A stretch of 64,000 bases of DNA from Actinoplanes derwentensis (GCF_900104725.1 NZ_LT629758.1:5594501-5658500); one strand, 5' to 3'. Counted from the stretch's first letter, positions 1-8,743 are shown. Notes: a model not told the origin generated them from the letters alone. Numbers and translations: made by a program.

Positions 1-711
1 TCGCAGATTCTCACCGGCCTTGCCTTTGATCTTGTCGGCGCCGGCCACGATCCCGTCGATCCCACCGAACTCGACGATCCACTTGGCGGCGGTCTTCGGG
101 CCCACCCCGGGCACACCGATCAGGTTGTCGCTGGTCTCACCGACGAGCGCGGCCTTGTCCCGGTAGAGATGCGGCGGGACGAGCTGTTTCTCCTCGACCA
201 GGGCCGGGGTCATCCGCCAGACCTCGGAGACACCACGGCTGGGGTAGAGGACGGTGATGTGCTCGTCGACCAGCTGCAGGGCGTCACGGTCGCCGGAGGA
301 GATCAGCACCTCCATGCCCGCGTCACGGCCCTGGGTGGCCAGCGTGGCGAGGACGTCGTCGGCCTCGAAGCCGGCTTTCTCGACGACGGTGATGCGCAGC
401 GCGGCGAGGATCTCCTTGATCAGGCTGACCTGACCGTGGAACTCCTTGGGGGTCTCGGCGCGACCGGCTTTGTACTCCGGGTAGATCTCGGTGCGGAAGG
501 AGACCCGGGAGACGTCGAAGGAGACGACGATGTGCGAGGGCTTCTCGTCACGCAGCATGTTGATCAGCATCGACGTGAAGCCGAACACCGCGTTCGTATG
601 CTGGCCGGTCGCCGTGCTGAAGTTCTCCTTGGGCAGCGCGTGGAACGCACGGTAGGCCAAGGAGTGGCCGTCGAGCAGCAGCAGGCGGGGGGTTGGGGCG
701 TCGTCGCTCAC
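1..711 (-). CDS. polA: DNA polymerase I, N-terminal 5'-3' exonuclease part (partial)
   Basis: The first 237 codons of a polymerase I gene are present; the 3' end lies beyond the left edge of the window. The product starts VSDDAPTPRLLLLDGHSL and shows the flap-nuclease fold: SFDVSR followed by YKAGR, FEADDVLATLA (metal-binding acidic residues), SSGDRDALQLV, and the helix-hairpin-helix GVPGVGPKTAAKWI. This domain removes RNA primers and flaps during Okazaki fragment maturation and repair. The GTG start at 711 is set by homology; a TAGAGT hexamer sits 8 nt upstream of it, so the transcript may be leaderless. A strong terminator separates it from livF. A stand-alone exonuclease cannot be excluded because the polymerase domain is not visible. 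Confidence 0.9.
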   Translation of the reverse strand, partial: MSDDAPTPRLLLLDGHSLAYRAFHALPKENFSTATGQHTNAVFGFTSMLINMLRDEKPSHIVVSFDVSRVSFRTEIYPEYKAGRAETPKEFHGQVSLIKEILAALRITVVEKAGFEADDVLATLATQGRDAGMEVLISSGDRDALQLVDEHITVLYPSRGVSEVWRMTPALVEEKQLVPPHLYRDKAALVGETSDNLIGVPGVGPKTAAKWIVEFGGIDGIVAGADKIKGKAGENLR

Positions 712-752
712 GTCCCAGGACTCTAGTCGCCCGGTCCGACAAGTTTCCGGAC

Positions 753-797
753 GCACCACGGGGCGGTCACCTGTGACAGGTGGCCGCCCCGTGGTGC
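753..797 (-). terminator. Intrinsic terminator after the liv operon
   Basis: A 14-bp perfect stem (753-766 with 784-797) continues through one G-T wobble pair into a further 6-bp stem (768-773 with 777-782) closed by a 3-nt TGA loop, giving about 21 stacked pairs. It lies 9 nt past the livF stop codon and before polA, so it most likely ends liv transcription. It has no long U-run, as is common in high-GC actinobacteria. Confidence 0.8.
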
Positions 798-805
798 GCT
801 ACCGA

Positions 806-1516
806 TCAGGCGACGCCGAGGTACGCGTCCTTGACCGCCGGGTCGTGCAGCAGCTCCTGGCCGGTGCCGCTCTTCACGATCTTGCCGGTCTCCAGCACGT
901 ACGCCCGGTGCGCCCGGCTCAGGGCCTGCTGAGCGTTCTGCTCGACCACGAGCACCGTCGTACCCTGGCTGTTGATCTCCGAAATGATCTCGAAGATCTG
1001 CTGGATCAGCATCGGCGCGAGACCCATCGACGGCTCGTCCAGCAGCAGCAGCTTCGGACGGGTCATCATCGCCCGGCCGACCGCGAGCATCTGCTGCTCG
1101 CCGCCGGACAGCGTGCCACCGGCCTGCTTACGCCGCTCCAGCAGCCGCGGGAACAGCGAGAAGCACCGCTCCAGGTCCTCGGCGATACCGGCCTTGTCCC
1201 GGCGGGTGTAGGCGCCGATCTCCAGGTTCTCCAGCACCGTCATACCGGGGAACACGCCCCGGCCCTCCGGCGACTGGCCGATACCGAGGATGACCCGCTT
1301 GTCCGCCCGCAGCTTGGTGATGTCCTGGCCGTCGAAGACGATCGAACCCTTCGCGACCGGGCGCAGGCCGGAGATGGCCCGCATGGTCGTGGTCTTGCCG
1401 GCACCGTTGGCGCCGATCAGAGCCACGATCTCGCCTTCCTCGACCTCGAGCGAGATGCCGTGGAGGGCCTCGATCCGGCCGTACTCCAGGGTGAGGTCCT
1501 TGATCTCAAGCAGCAT
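806..1516 (-). CDS. livF: Branched-chain amino acid ABC transporter, ATP-binding protein LivF
   Basis: This 236-residue cytoplasmic ATPase energises uptake of leucine, isoleucine and valine or related amino acids. The Walker A motif GANGAGKTT is at about residues 35-43, the signature LSGGEQQ at 136-142 and Walker B LLLLDEPS at 157-164, with the catalytic Glu at 161. Length and the LivF-type ending GVA fit the family. It is the last gene of the livKHMGF set, and its ATG start overlaps the end of livG by 11 nt, which implies translational coupling. The substrate range cannot be read from the sequence; amide or urea transporters (UrtE-type) are related, but the context favours branched-chain amino acids. 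Confidence 0.9.
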   Translation of the reverse strand: MLLEIKDLTLEYGRIEALHGISLEVEEGEIVALIGANGAGKTTTMRAISGLRPVAKGSIVFDGQDITKLRADKRVILGIGQSPEGRGVFPGMTVLENLEIGAYTRRDKAGIAEDLERCFSLFPRLLERRKQAGGTLSGGEQQMLAVGRAMMTRPKLLLLDEPSMGLAPMLIQQIFEIISEINSQGTTVLVVEQNAQQALSRAHRAYVLETGKIVKSGTGQELLHDPAVKDAYLGVA

Positions 1517-2315
1517 CGGTCGGCACCCCCAGGTAGGCCGCGATCACCTTCGGGTTGTCACGGACCTCGGCCGGCAGGCCGTCCGCGATCTTCTGCCCGA
1601 ACTCCAGCACCGTGATCCGGTCGGTGACGCCCATGACCAGGCGCATGTCGTGCTCGATCAGCAGGATGGTGACGCCGCTGTCGCGGACCTTGCGGATCAG
1701 GTCGAGCAGCTCCAGCTTCTCGGCCGGGTTGAAGCCGGCGGCCGGCTCGTCCAGGCAGAGCAGCTTCGGCTTGGTGGCCAGCGCCCGGGCGATCTCCAGG
1801 CGGCGCTGCTCACCGTAGGACAGGTTCCGGGCCAGTTCACCGGCACGGCCCTTGATCCCGACGAAGTTGAGCAGGTCGTGCGAGAGGTCGCGACCGGCGC
1901 GCTCCTCCTTCCAGTGCCTCGGCAGCCGGAACAGCGCGGAGAGGACACCCGCCGTGTGGTGGGCGTCCGCGCCCACCATGACGTTCTCCAGCGCGGTCAT
2001 CTCCGGGAACAGCCGGATGTTCTGGAAGGTCCGGGCGATGCCCATCCGGGTGATCTTGTGACGGCGCTGACCGCTGATCCGCGTCCCGTCGAACGTGATC
2101 GTGCCCTCGGTCAGCTGGTAGACCCCGGTGATCGCGTTGAAAAGCGTGGTCTTGCCCGCACCGTTCGGCCCGATCAGACCGAGGATCTCACCCTTGCGGA
2201 TGTGGAAGTCGACGTTGTTCAGGGCGGTGACGCCACCGAACCGCAACAACGCCTTGTCGACGACCAACAGGTCCTCACCCGTGACGGGTTCCGGAGTCGA
2301 AGTCGGCTCACTCAC
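1506..2315 (-). CDS. livG: Branched-chain amino acid ABC transporter, ATP-binding protein LivG
   Basis: This 269-residue ATPase is the second nucleotide-binding subunit and pairs with LivF. The Walker A motif GPNGAGKTT is at about residues 49-57, followed by the signature LSYGEQRR and Walker B LLCLDEPAAGFNP. The AAGFNP segment after Walker B is typical of LivG rather than LivF. The GTG start overlaps the livM stop by 8 nt, and its own end overlaps livF by 11 nt. The first 15 residues, rich in Thr, Pro and Glu, are an N-terminal extension before the ATPase core. Confidence 0.9.
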   Translation of the reverse strand: MSEPTSTPEPVTGEDLLVVDKALLRFGGVTALNNVDFHIRKGEILGLIGPNGAGKTTLFNAITGVYQLTEGTITFDGTRISGQRRHKITRMGIARTFQNIRLFPEMTALENVMVGADAHHTAGVLSALFRLPRHWKEERAGRDLSHDLLNFVGIKGRAGELARNLSYGEQRRLEIARALATKPKLLCLDEPAAGFNPAEKLELLDLIRKVRDSGVTILLIEHDMRLVMGVTDRITVLEFGQKIADGLPAEVRDNPKVIAAYLGVPTDAA

Positions 2316-3462
2316 TGGTCACTGCCTCCTTCCGGCGATCCTGGAACTCCGCGGCCCGCCGCTTACTGGCGATGGCACCCTGCGGACGGAAGATCATCAT
2401 CACGATCAGGACGACGCCGAAGACCAGGATCCGGTACTCGGCCGGGTCGAACGTCAGACCCAGCTGGCTACCGACACCCCGCAACCACTCCGGCAGGTAC
2501 CAGGTGATCGCCCCGCCGACGATGGCACCCGCGATGTTGCCCGAACCACCGAGCACCACCGCCGCCAGCACCAGGATCGAGTTCTCCAGGGTGAAACTGT
2601 CCGAGTTGATGAACCCTCGGTTACCCGCGAACAACGCTCCCGACAGACCACCGACCGCGGCGCCGATCGCGAACGCGGCGAGCTTGAACAGGAACGTCGG
2701 CACCCCCATGATCTGGGCGGCGTCCTCGTCCTCACGGATCGCGACCCAGGCCCGGCCGACCCGGCTGCGCGCCAGGTTCCGCACCCCGAACACGATCAGG
2801 ATGATCACGGTGAGAGCCAGCCAGTAGTACGGGCGGGCGTCGGTCACTCCGAACAGCGCCTTGCCGTCCACCTCACCCGGCGGGTGCGGAATCGACGGGA
2901 TACCACGCTGGCCCTGCGCGATGCCCTCGTTACGGGCCGCGTACAGGCGGATCATCTCGGCGAAACCGAGCGTCACGATCGCCAGGTAGTCACCGCGCAG
3001 CCGCAGCGTCGGCCCACCGAGGATCACCCCGGCCAGCAGGGTCACCAGGACGGCCGCCGGCACCGCCGCCAGCCACGGCCAGGTCAGGCCGAGCCGGCTC
3101 TCCGGCGACGTCAGCAACGCCACCGTGTAGGCGCCGACCGCGAAGAAGCCGAAGTAACCCAGGTCCAGCAGGCCGGCGAAACCGACCACCACGTTCAGCC
3201 CGACCGCCAGCAGTACGAACCACGCGGTGTCGAACAGCACCTGCGCCATGTCCGTACGCGCCGTGTAGAACGGCAGGTAGAAGTTGCCCATCGGGATGCC
3301 GAGGTACTCGTAGAAAGCCCGGTTCGGCAGCAGGTAGAGGAAGACGATCAGCGCGGCGATGCCGGCCCAGCGGAACTGCGGGGGCATCTTCTCCCAGCGG
3401 GACTTCAGCACCGAACCACGGCCGCCGTTGTCACTCGCTGTCTTATCGACGCTAGTGCTCAT
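2308..3462 (-). CDS. livM: Branched-chain amino acid ABC transporter permease LivM
   Basis: This 384-residue inner-membrane permease forms the channel with LivH. About ten hydrophobic segments are visible, and the EAA-type loop VAIREDEDAAQIMG marks the LivM family. The ATG start at 3462 was chosen because it overlaps the livH stop as ATGA; a longer in-frame reading would run into livH. The N-terminal 60 residues are hydrophilic and basic before the first membrane span, somewhat longer than in enteric LivM. It is co-transcribed with livH, livG and livF. Confidence 0.9.
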   Translation of the reverse strand: MSTSVDKTASDNGGRGSVLKSRWEKMPPQFRWAGIAALIVFLYLLPNRAFYEYLGIPMGNFYLPFYTARTDMAQVLFDTAWFVLLAVGLNVVVGFAGLLDLGYFGFFAVGAYTVALLTSPESRLGLTWPWLAAVPAAVLVTLLAGVILGGPTLRLRGDYLAIVTLGFAEMIRLYAARNEGIAQGQRGIPSIPHPPGEVDGKALFGVTDARPYYWLALTVIILIVFGVRNLARSRVGRAWVAIREDEDAAQIMGVPTFLFKLAAFAIGAAVGGLSGALFAGNRGFINSDSFTLENSILVLAAVVLGGSGNIAGAIVGGAITWYLPEWLRGVGSQLGLTFDPAEYRILVFGVVLIVMMIFRPQGAIASKRRAAEFQDRRKEAVTSE

Positions 3463-4409
3463 GCGCGTGCCCTCCCCAGCGACTCGCCGAGCAGACCGGT
3501 CGGCCGGAACATCAGCAGGATCACCAGCAGAACGAAGCCGGTGAAGTCTTTCCATTCTCCACCGAACAGACCCGCCGCATAGTTCTCCACGACGCCCAGC
3601 AGCAGACCACCGAGCAGCGCGCCCCGCAGGTTGCCGATGCCGCCGAGCACGGCCGCGGCGAACGCCTTGAGACCGATCAGGAAGCCGATGTTGAACTTCG
3701 TGAAGCCGTACCGGATGTCCCACAACAGCGCGGCGACACCCGCCATCGTTCCGCCCAGGACGAACACCAGGAGGATGATGCGGTTCTTGTTGATACCCAT
3801 CAGCGCGGCCGAGTCCGGGTCCTGCGCCACCGCGCGGATGCCCTTGCCCAGCCGGCTGCGGTTCACGAACTGGTCCAGGGCCGCCAGCATCAGCAGCGCG
3901 ATGCCCAGCACCAGGACCTGTGTGTTCGTCACCTTGAACGCGCCCAGCGAGAACAGCACTGACGGCTCGACCACCGTCGGCATGCCGAACGGCGCCCGCT
4001 TGGTGTAGATACCGATCGCCTCGGCCAGGACGAACGAGGCACCGATCGCGGTGATCAGGAAGGCCAGCGGCGGAGCGTTACGCCGTCGCAGCGGCCGGTA
4101 GGCCACCAGCTCGACGGTCACCGCGGTCACCGCGGACGCCACCGCACCGGCGATCAGGCCCACGACGATCAGCAGGAGAATGGTGCCGATGCCGCTGACC
4201 GGCGAGTTCTGGTCGAACCCCAGCCAGCCCCATGCCACCATCGTGGTGAACGTGCCGATCATGAAGACTTCGGAGTGCGCGAAGTTGATCAGCCGCAGCA
4301 CGCCGTATACCAGAGTGTAACCGAGGGCGACAAGGGCATAGATGGAGCCCTGTTCCAACCCTGTCATTGTTAAATCAGGAAAATTCCTGATAAGTCCGTC
4401 GAAGTCCAA
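3459..4409 (-). CDS. livH: Branched-chain amino acid ABC transporter permease LivH
   Basis: This 316-residue permease is the partner of LivM. It begins MDFDGLIRNFPDLTMTGLEQ and then shows YALVALGYTLVYGVLRLINF, a characteristic first span of LivH; about eight further spans follow, with the loop IRAVAQDPDSAALMGIN serving as the ATPase contact. It is first in the livHMGF block and lies 117 nt downstream of livK, separated from it by a strong hairpin. Its end overlaps livM by 4 nt. Confidence 0.9.
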   Translation of the reverse strand: MDFDGLIRNFPDLTMTGLEQGSIYALVALGYTLVYGVLRLINFAHSEVFMIGTFTTMVAWGWLGFDQNSPVSGIGTILLLIVVGLIAGAVASAVTAVTVELVAYRPLRRRNAPPLAFLITAIGASFVLAEAIGIYTKRAPFGMPTVVEPSVLFSLGAFKVTNTQVLVLGIALLMLAALDQFVNRSRLGKGIRAVAQDPDSAALMGINKNRIILLVFVLGGTMAGVAALLWDIRYGFTKFNIGFLIGLKAFAAAVLGGIGNLRGALLGGLLLGVVENYAAGLFGGEWKDFTGFVLLVILLMFRPTGLLGESLGRARA

Positions 4410-4449
4410 AGTGCGCGCTCCCGCATCGCGGAGGGGTATCAGACAAACG

Positions 4450-4482
4450 GATGCGGCCGGGAGTCACGCTCCCGGCCGCATC
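4450..4482 (-). terminator. Hairpin between livK and livH
   Basis: A perfect 14-bp stem (4450-4463 with 4469-4482) with a 5-nt loop lies between the end of livK and the start of livH. No U-run follows. The likely role is partial termination or mRNA 3'-end protection, so that the binding-protein mRNA exceeds the permease/ATPase mRNA. This is an inference from position; such hairpins are known downstream of binding-protein genes. Confidence 0.75.
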
Positions 4483-4526
4483 ACAGCGGCCGCTCAGGCG
4501 GCTCGCTCAAGAGCCAATGAGCCCGA

Positions 4527-5699
4527 TCAGGACTTCGGGATCTCCTGGTCCGGAGCAACCTTGCCAGCCGTGACCTTGAACGCCCACACCAGAACCTGCG
4601 CCGGGTCGAGCTCGCCGGTCGCCTCGAACTTGTAGGTGACACCGGTCGCCGTACCAGCGGCGTTGTAACCCGTGATGAAGGTGTTCAGCTTCTCGCGGGT
4701 CGTGTTACCGGCCTTGATACCCGCCAGGGCGATGTTCGTGATGTCGTACGAGACATCCGCGTACGTACCCGGCTCAGCGTTGTCGAACGCCGCCTTGTAG
4801 TCCGTCACGAAGGTGCCCTTCGCCGCCGTGGCCGGAGCACACGGGCAGGTCAGGATCGTGCCCTCGGCGACAGCCTCACCGGCGACCTTGACGAAGTTCG
4901 CGTCGTTGACACCGTCACCGGCGACCATGGTGCCCTTCCAGCCGGCACCCTTCAGCTGCTTGAGCAGCAGACCCGCCTCGGTGTAGTAGCCACCGAAGAA
5001 CAGGGCGGTCGCGCCACTGTTGGCGATCTTGGTCGAGACGGCCGAGAAGTCGGTCTGCTTGACCTGAACCTTGTCGTTGCCGATGACCTTCGCGCCGAGG
5101 ACCTTGGTGACCTCCTCGGCCAGGCCCGCACCGTACGCGGACTGGTCGTCGACGACGTAGACCTTGTCGGACTTCAGCACCTGGTCGATGTAACGGCCGG
5201 CCGCCGGACCCTGCGACTCGTCGTTACCGACACCACGGTGGAACGTCTTCCAGCCCTTGGTCGACAGGCTGGGGCGCGTCGCCGACGGCGTGATCGACGG
5301 GAGGCCCGCCTCCTCGAAGATCGGGTCGGCGACCTCGGACTCACCCGAGAACGCCGGGCCGATGATCGCGGTCACCTTCGCGTCGCTGACCGCCTGCTGC
5401 GCCAGAGCCGGAGCCTTGGCCGGGTCGCCCTGCGAGTCCAGCTCCATGAGCTCGACCTTGCAGTCCGCGTTCGCCACGTTGTACTGGTCGATCGCCAGCT
5501 TGGTGCCGTTACGCATGTGGATACCGAGACCGGCCGCGTCACCCGTCAGGGCGCCGAAGAAGCCGATCTTCAGGCCACAAGCGGCACTGTCGCCACCAGT
5601 CGACTCACTCGGGCTGTCTGCCTTACACGCAGCAGTACCACCCAACATGAACGCGGCAACCGCAGCCGCGCCCACTGCCCGAAAAAGCTTCTGCCTCAA
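4527..5699 (-). CDS. livK: Branched-chain amino acid ABC transporter, substrate-binding lipoprotein LivK
   Basis: This 390-residue extracellular binding protein has the type I periplasmic-binding fold. The signal peptide LRQKLFRAVGAAAVAAFMLG runs into GGTAAC, where the Cys is the presumed lipidation site; the residue at -3 is Thr, a slightly unusual lipobox. The mature protein begins the ligand-binding domain with CGLKIGFFGALTGDAAGLG, typical of Leu/Ile/Val-binding proteins, and continues with IIGPAFSGE. The TTG start at 5699 was chosen because GAAGGG lies 9 nt upstream and the signal peptide begins there; a longer reading adds 44 unlikely residues. It is the promoter-proximal gene of the liv operon. 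Confidence 0.9.
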   Translation of the reverse strand: MRQKLFRAVGAAAVAAFMLGGTAACKADSPSESTGGDSAACGLKIGFFGALTGDAAGLGIHMRNGTKLAIDQYNVANADCKVELMELDSQGDPAKAPALAQQAVSDAKVTAIIGPAFSGESEVADPIFEEAGLPSITPSATRPSLSTKGWKTFHRGVGNDESQGPAAGRYIDQVLKSDKVYVVDDQSAYGAGLAEEVTKVLGAKVIGNDKVQVKQTDFSAVSTKIANSGATALFFGGYYTEAGLLLKQLKGAGWKGTMVAGDGVNDANFVKVAGEAVAEGTILTCPCAPATAAKGTFVTDYKAAFDNAEPGTYADVSYDITNIALAGIKAGNTTREKLNTFITGYNAAGTATGVTYKFEATGELDPAQVLVWAFKVTAGKVAPDQEIPKS

Positions 5700-5909
5700 G
5701 GCAAGATTCCCTTCATCAATGGCATCCGATCCCCACGCCGAGGGGTGTCCTCGACGAAAAGTCACGGAGCCGGCACAGCAGCCGGTCTTGCGGCGGGACG
5801 CTATCCCACGGTCAGTAGCCACGAGTAGCAAATTGGCTGCGCATTGACCGAACCGTTACCCGGCTCCAAGATCGTGTTGCCGTCATATGACGCGGATCAG
5901 CCGAACGCG

Positions 5910-7025
5910 CTACCTGAACCGCCCGAACGGTCCGTCCGACATGTAAACGCGAGCCCCCGAGCCGCCGTCCCGCAACAACACCAGTCGATCCGCCGACCCC
6001 GCCACCGCCGCCACCGTGTCCACGGACCGTGACCATGGCGCCGGCAGATCCACACCCGCCCAGGTCCCGCCGGAATCCGCCGACACCGACAATCCGAAAC
6101 GGTCACCGGACCCGGTCAATGCGAACAACCGGCCCGCCGCCACCGCACCCGACACCACCGGCGGCACACCCGGGCCCACCACACCGAACGCCGGACCCGC
6201 CACCCAGCGCCCGCCCACCGGCCGCCACGCGCGGAAACCGTCCGACACACCCAGCAGCACCGGACCCGCCCAGAACAACTCCCCTGAACCCGGCGAGTCC
6301 ACTGAAACCGCCGACCAGCCCGCCGCGACCGCCCACGACCACACCGCCGGACGGCGCACCCCACCCGACGAGGCCGCACCCACCACCAGCCAGCCGGACC
6401 CCGACGCCACCGCATCCGACGCCCACGACGAGACACCCGCGCCCGGGCGCAACACGAACGCCGCACCATCCGGCGACGACCACACCGACGCGCCCGACGC
6501 CCGGTTACCAACGATCAAAAACTGACCGGCGCCGGTACGGGTACGCCCAGCGTTCACCGCATCCGGGCCACCGAACAGCTCGAACGGCGCGGACACCTCA
6601 CGCACCGGACCCGACAACGGCCCCACCCACGAACTCACCCGCGGATTACCGTGCACCCCACCCGACTTCGCACCCAGCAACACCAGGCTCCGGCCGGAAC
6701 ACGCCACCGACGACAACACACTCTGCCCGCCGTAGAACGACACCGGCTCCAGACCCATCGGCCGCCACGACACCGCGTCCGCACTCGACCACAACGCCGG
6801 GCGCGTCTCCCCCGACACCTCCCGGACCCCACCCACCACAAACCACGAACCACCACAAACCACAACATCACGAGCGATCGCCGTACGCCCGTCAGCCGCC
6901 GCCCCGGCGACCGGCTCGACCGGCAGCACCGACTCCCGCCACACCGGACCCGGAGACGGCGAAGGCGGCGCCACCGAACAACCAGCCACCAAGCCGACCG
7001 TCAGCAACACCGCCAGACGTCTCAC
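5910..7025 (-). CDS. Secreted lipoprotein with beta-propeller-like repeats
   Basis: The 371-residue product starts with VRRLAVLLTVGLVAGC, a textbook lipoprotein signal with lipobox LVAGC. The mature part is rich in Gly, Ser, Val and Trp and contains recurring segments such as GGSWFVVGG, GSGWLVVG, WSSPDGAAF and SADSGGTWAGV, which resemble the Asp-box or BNR-type blades of sialidase-like propellers. No catalytic residues could be assigned. The GTG at 7025 was chosen because the signal peptide starts there. It lies 40 nt downstream of pdtaR on the same strand and may be co-transcribed. Function is unknown. Confidence 0.7.
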   Translation of the reverse strand: MRRLAVLLTVGLVAGCSVAPPSPSPGPVWRESVLPVEPVAGAAADGRTAIARDVVVCGGSWFVVGGVREVSGETRPALWSSADAVSWRPMGLEPVSFYGGQSVLSSVACSGRSLVLLGAKSGGVHGNPRVSSWVGPLSGPVREVSAPFELFGGPDAVNAGRTRTGAGQFLIVGNRASGASVWSSPDGAAFVLRPGAGVSSWASDAVASGSGWLVVGAASSGGVRRPAVWSWAVAAGWSAVSVDSPGSGELFWAGPVLLGVSDGFRAWRPVGGRWVAGPAFGVVGPGVPPVVSGAVAAGRLFALTGSGDRFGLSVSADSGGTWAGVDLPAPWSRSVDTVAAVAGSADRLVLLRDGGSGARVYMSDGPFGRFR

Positions 7026-7065
7026 AGCGAAGACCCGGCCCCCGGCCACCGCCGCACCGGACGAC

Positions 7066-7680
7066 TCACTGCGGCGGCTCGACCTCGGCCTGCTGCTCCG
7101 CCAGAATCCGGTCCGCGACCTCACGCATCGTCATCCGATGATCCATCGCGGTCCGCTGGATCCACTTGAACGCCTGCGGCTCGGTCATCGAATACTTCGT
7201 CATCAGCTCGCCCTTGGCACGCTCCACCGACTTGCGCGTCTCCAGACGCTCCGTCAGCCCCGCCACCTCGGACTCCAGCACCGCGATCTCCGAATACCGG
7301 GACAACGCGATCTCGATCGCCGGCACCAGATCAGACTTCTGGAACGGCTTCACCAGATACGCCATCGCACCCGCCGCGCGCGCCCGCTCCACCAGATCCC
7401 GCTGACTGAAAGCGGTCAGGATCACCACCGGCGCGATCCGCCCACCGGCGATCCGCTCGGCCGCCGCCAGCCCGTCCATGATCGGCATCTTGATGTCGAG
7501 GATCACCAGGTCCGGCTTCAGGTCCTCAGCGAGGCGCACGGCCGTCTCGCCGTCCCCCGCCTCCCCGACGACGTCGTAGCCCTCCTCGACGAGCATCTCG
7601 GCGAGGTCCAGACGAATGAGGGCCTCGTCCTCGGCGATGAGCACCCGCTTGCGCTCGGCACCAGCCTGCGTGTCGGCCAC
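7066..7680 (-). CDS. pdtaR: ANTAR-domain response regulator PdtaR-type
   Basis: This 204-residue cytoplasmic regulator has a receiver domain at residues 10-125 (acidic EDEA, phospho-acceptor Asp62 in ILDIKMP, Thr89 region, Lys111 in LVKPF), then a coiled-coil linker rich in Glu and Leu and an ANTAR RNA-binding domain at about 135-195 (ERAKGELMTKYSMTEPQAF, conserved Ala and Trp). It matches the architecture of mycobacterial Rv1626/PdtaR, which controls transcripts by antitermination when phosphorylated by the histidine kinase PdtaS. The kinase is not in the window. As in Mycobacterium and Streptomyces, it lies near pyk and polA. Confidence 0.92.
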   Translation of the reverse strand: MADTQAGAERKRVLIAEDEALIRLDLAEMLVEEGYDVVGEAGDGETAVRLAEDLKPDLVILDIKMPIMDGLAAAERIAGGRIAPVVILTAFSQRDLVERARAAGAMAYLVKPFQKSDLVPAIEIALSRYSEIAVLESEVAGLTERLETRKSVERAKGELMTKYSMTEPQAFKWIQRTAMDHRMTMREVADRILAEQQAEVEPPQ

Positions 7681-7710
7681 GGAAACCCCTACCCCCAGAA
7701 CGTCGATGTC

Positions 7711-7736
7711 GCGACACCCGGGTATCTGGGTGTCGC
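7711..7736 (-). promoter_or_regulatory. Hairpin or operator upstream of pdtaR
   Basis: A perfect 9-bp inverted repeat (7711-7719 with 7728-7736, 8-nt spacer) lies about 30 nt upstream of the pdtaR start. It could be a 5'-UTR hairpin or a binding site. Because ANTAR proteins bind hairpin pairs in RNA, autoregulation is possible but not shown. Confidence 0.4.
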
Positions 7737-7810
7737 CGCCCTAAGCCTAGTGGGTAGGCTGTCCCTTGCTCGGGTTGGCGTGCCTAACTTGCGTCCGCCC
7801 GGGACGCTTC

Positions 7811-7887
7811 GTCCTCGTAGGCCAACCGGCAGAGCCAATGCTCTCAAACAGCATTCAGTGTGGGTTCGAATCCCACCGAGGACACCA
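7811..7887 (+). tRNA. tRNA with CAA anticodon (Leu-type codon UUG), short variable arm
   Basis: A cloverleaf can be folded by eye. The acceptor stem is GTCCTCG (7811-7817) with CGAGGAC (7877-7883), discriminator A7884 and an encoded CCA (7885-7887). The anticodon stem is ATGCT/AGCAT with loop CTCAAAC, anticodon CAA at 7845-7847. The T-arm is GTGGG TTCGAAT CCCAC. The D-arm is a 3-bp GGC/GCC stem with a loop containing GG. The anticodon should read UUG (Leu), yet the variable region is only 5 nt (TCAGT), whereas tRNA-Leu normally has a long extra arm. Either it is an unusual leucine isoacceptor or it is charged by another synthetase. Confidence 0.8.
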
Positions 7888-7920
7888 GAGATCGATCCGT
7901 TCGACCGAGCGGAGCAACGA

Positions 7921-8595
7921 ATGCATTCCCCTTCGGTCCGCGACACTGCACGCGAAATGCACGCGGCTGGCAGAGGCCTCTCCGAGATTCACCGGCAGCT
8001 CGGAATCTCTCGCAATACGGTGGCCTACTGGATCTACCACCGGCGGGCGCGAGATCGGCAGGTCGCCCGGACCTGCTGGTCGCTGCGGACCTGCTGACGC
8101 AGCGAATTCCGCTACTGACTGTCGCGTGCGACAACCGCCACCTCGGGCTGATCCATGAGGTGACCCATGCCATGGAGGCCAGCGGGGTTCGGACGGTCGC
8201 CTATCAGGAGAAGCCGGGCTGCATCAGTGTCCGGTCATATTGGACCCACTGGCCGTGTCCACTGCCGCTGGCGGGATCCGGCCCGAGACATCTTCGCGGA
8301 ATCACGCTGACCGCGTGGCAACAGGAAATCGTGACCGCATTCCCGGAGCGCTTCGTTCGAGGCCTGCTCCATTCCGACGGGTGCCGGTTCATCAACCGGG
8401 TGAAAACGCGCGGAAGGCACTACTCCTACCCAAGTTACAACTTCGTTAATGAATCCGCGGACATCATGCGGCTCTGCCAGGAGGCCCCTCGACCGGCTGG
8501 AGATCGGCTGGCGGACGGCGCGCCGGAACATGCTCGCCGTGACCCGCCGGGACGCGGTGGCGCGGCTCGACCGGTTCGTCGGGCCGAAGTGGTGA
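7921..8595 (+). pseudogene. Decayed HTH / homing-endonuclease-like gene downstream of the tRNA
   Basis: Three pieces of one protein family lie in order. The first (7921-8097) reads MHSPSVRDTAREMHAAGRGL plus a helix-turn-helix (LSEIHRQLGISRNTVAYWI) and stops at 8097. A second part in another frame (from about 8090) reads RIPLLTVACDNRHLGL, YWTHWPCPLP, RGLLHSDGCRFINRV and NESADIMRLC. A third, back in the first frame (about 8488-8595), ends DRLEIGWRTARRNMLAV then ARLDRFVGPKW and stop. From memory of intact actinobacterial relatives, the segment carrying the LAGLIDADG-like core is missing between parts one and two. The gene is therefore inactivated by a deletion plus frameshifts. It starts 33 nt after the tRNA. 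Confidence 0.75.
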
Positions 8596-8743
8596 CGGCT
8601 CTCACCCCGTACCGCCGCGCGGTCTTGATCTTGATCGGGCCGCGGTCCCGCGGCGGCCGGAACGTGCCCGAATCTCGCCGAACGGCCGGTCGGGCGGTGC
8701 GCTGGGTGTTGTCATGGCAAGGACAGCTTCAGCGGGAGGCCTC

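Noticed and set aside
7811..8595. tRNA plus decayed gene as one end of an integrative element
   Set aside because: No integrase and no repeat of the tRNA 3' end elsewhere in the window; attachment-site duplication could not be shown.
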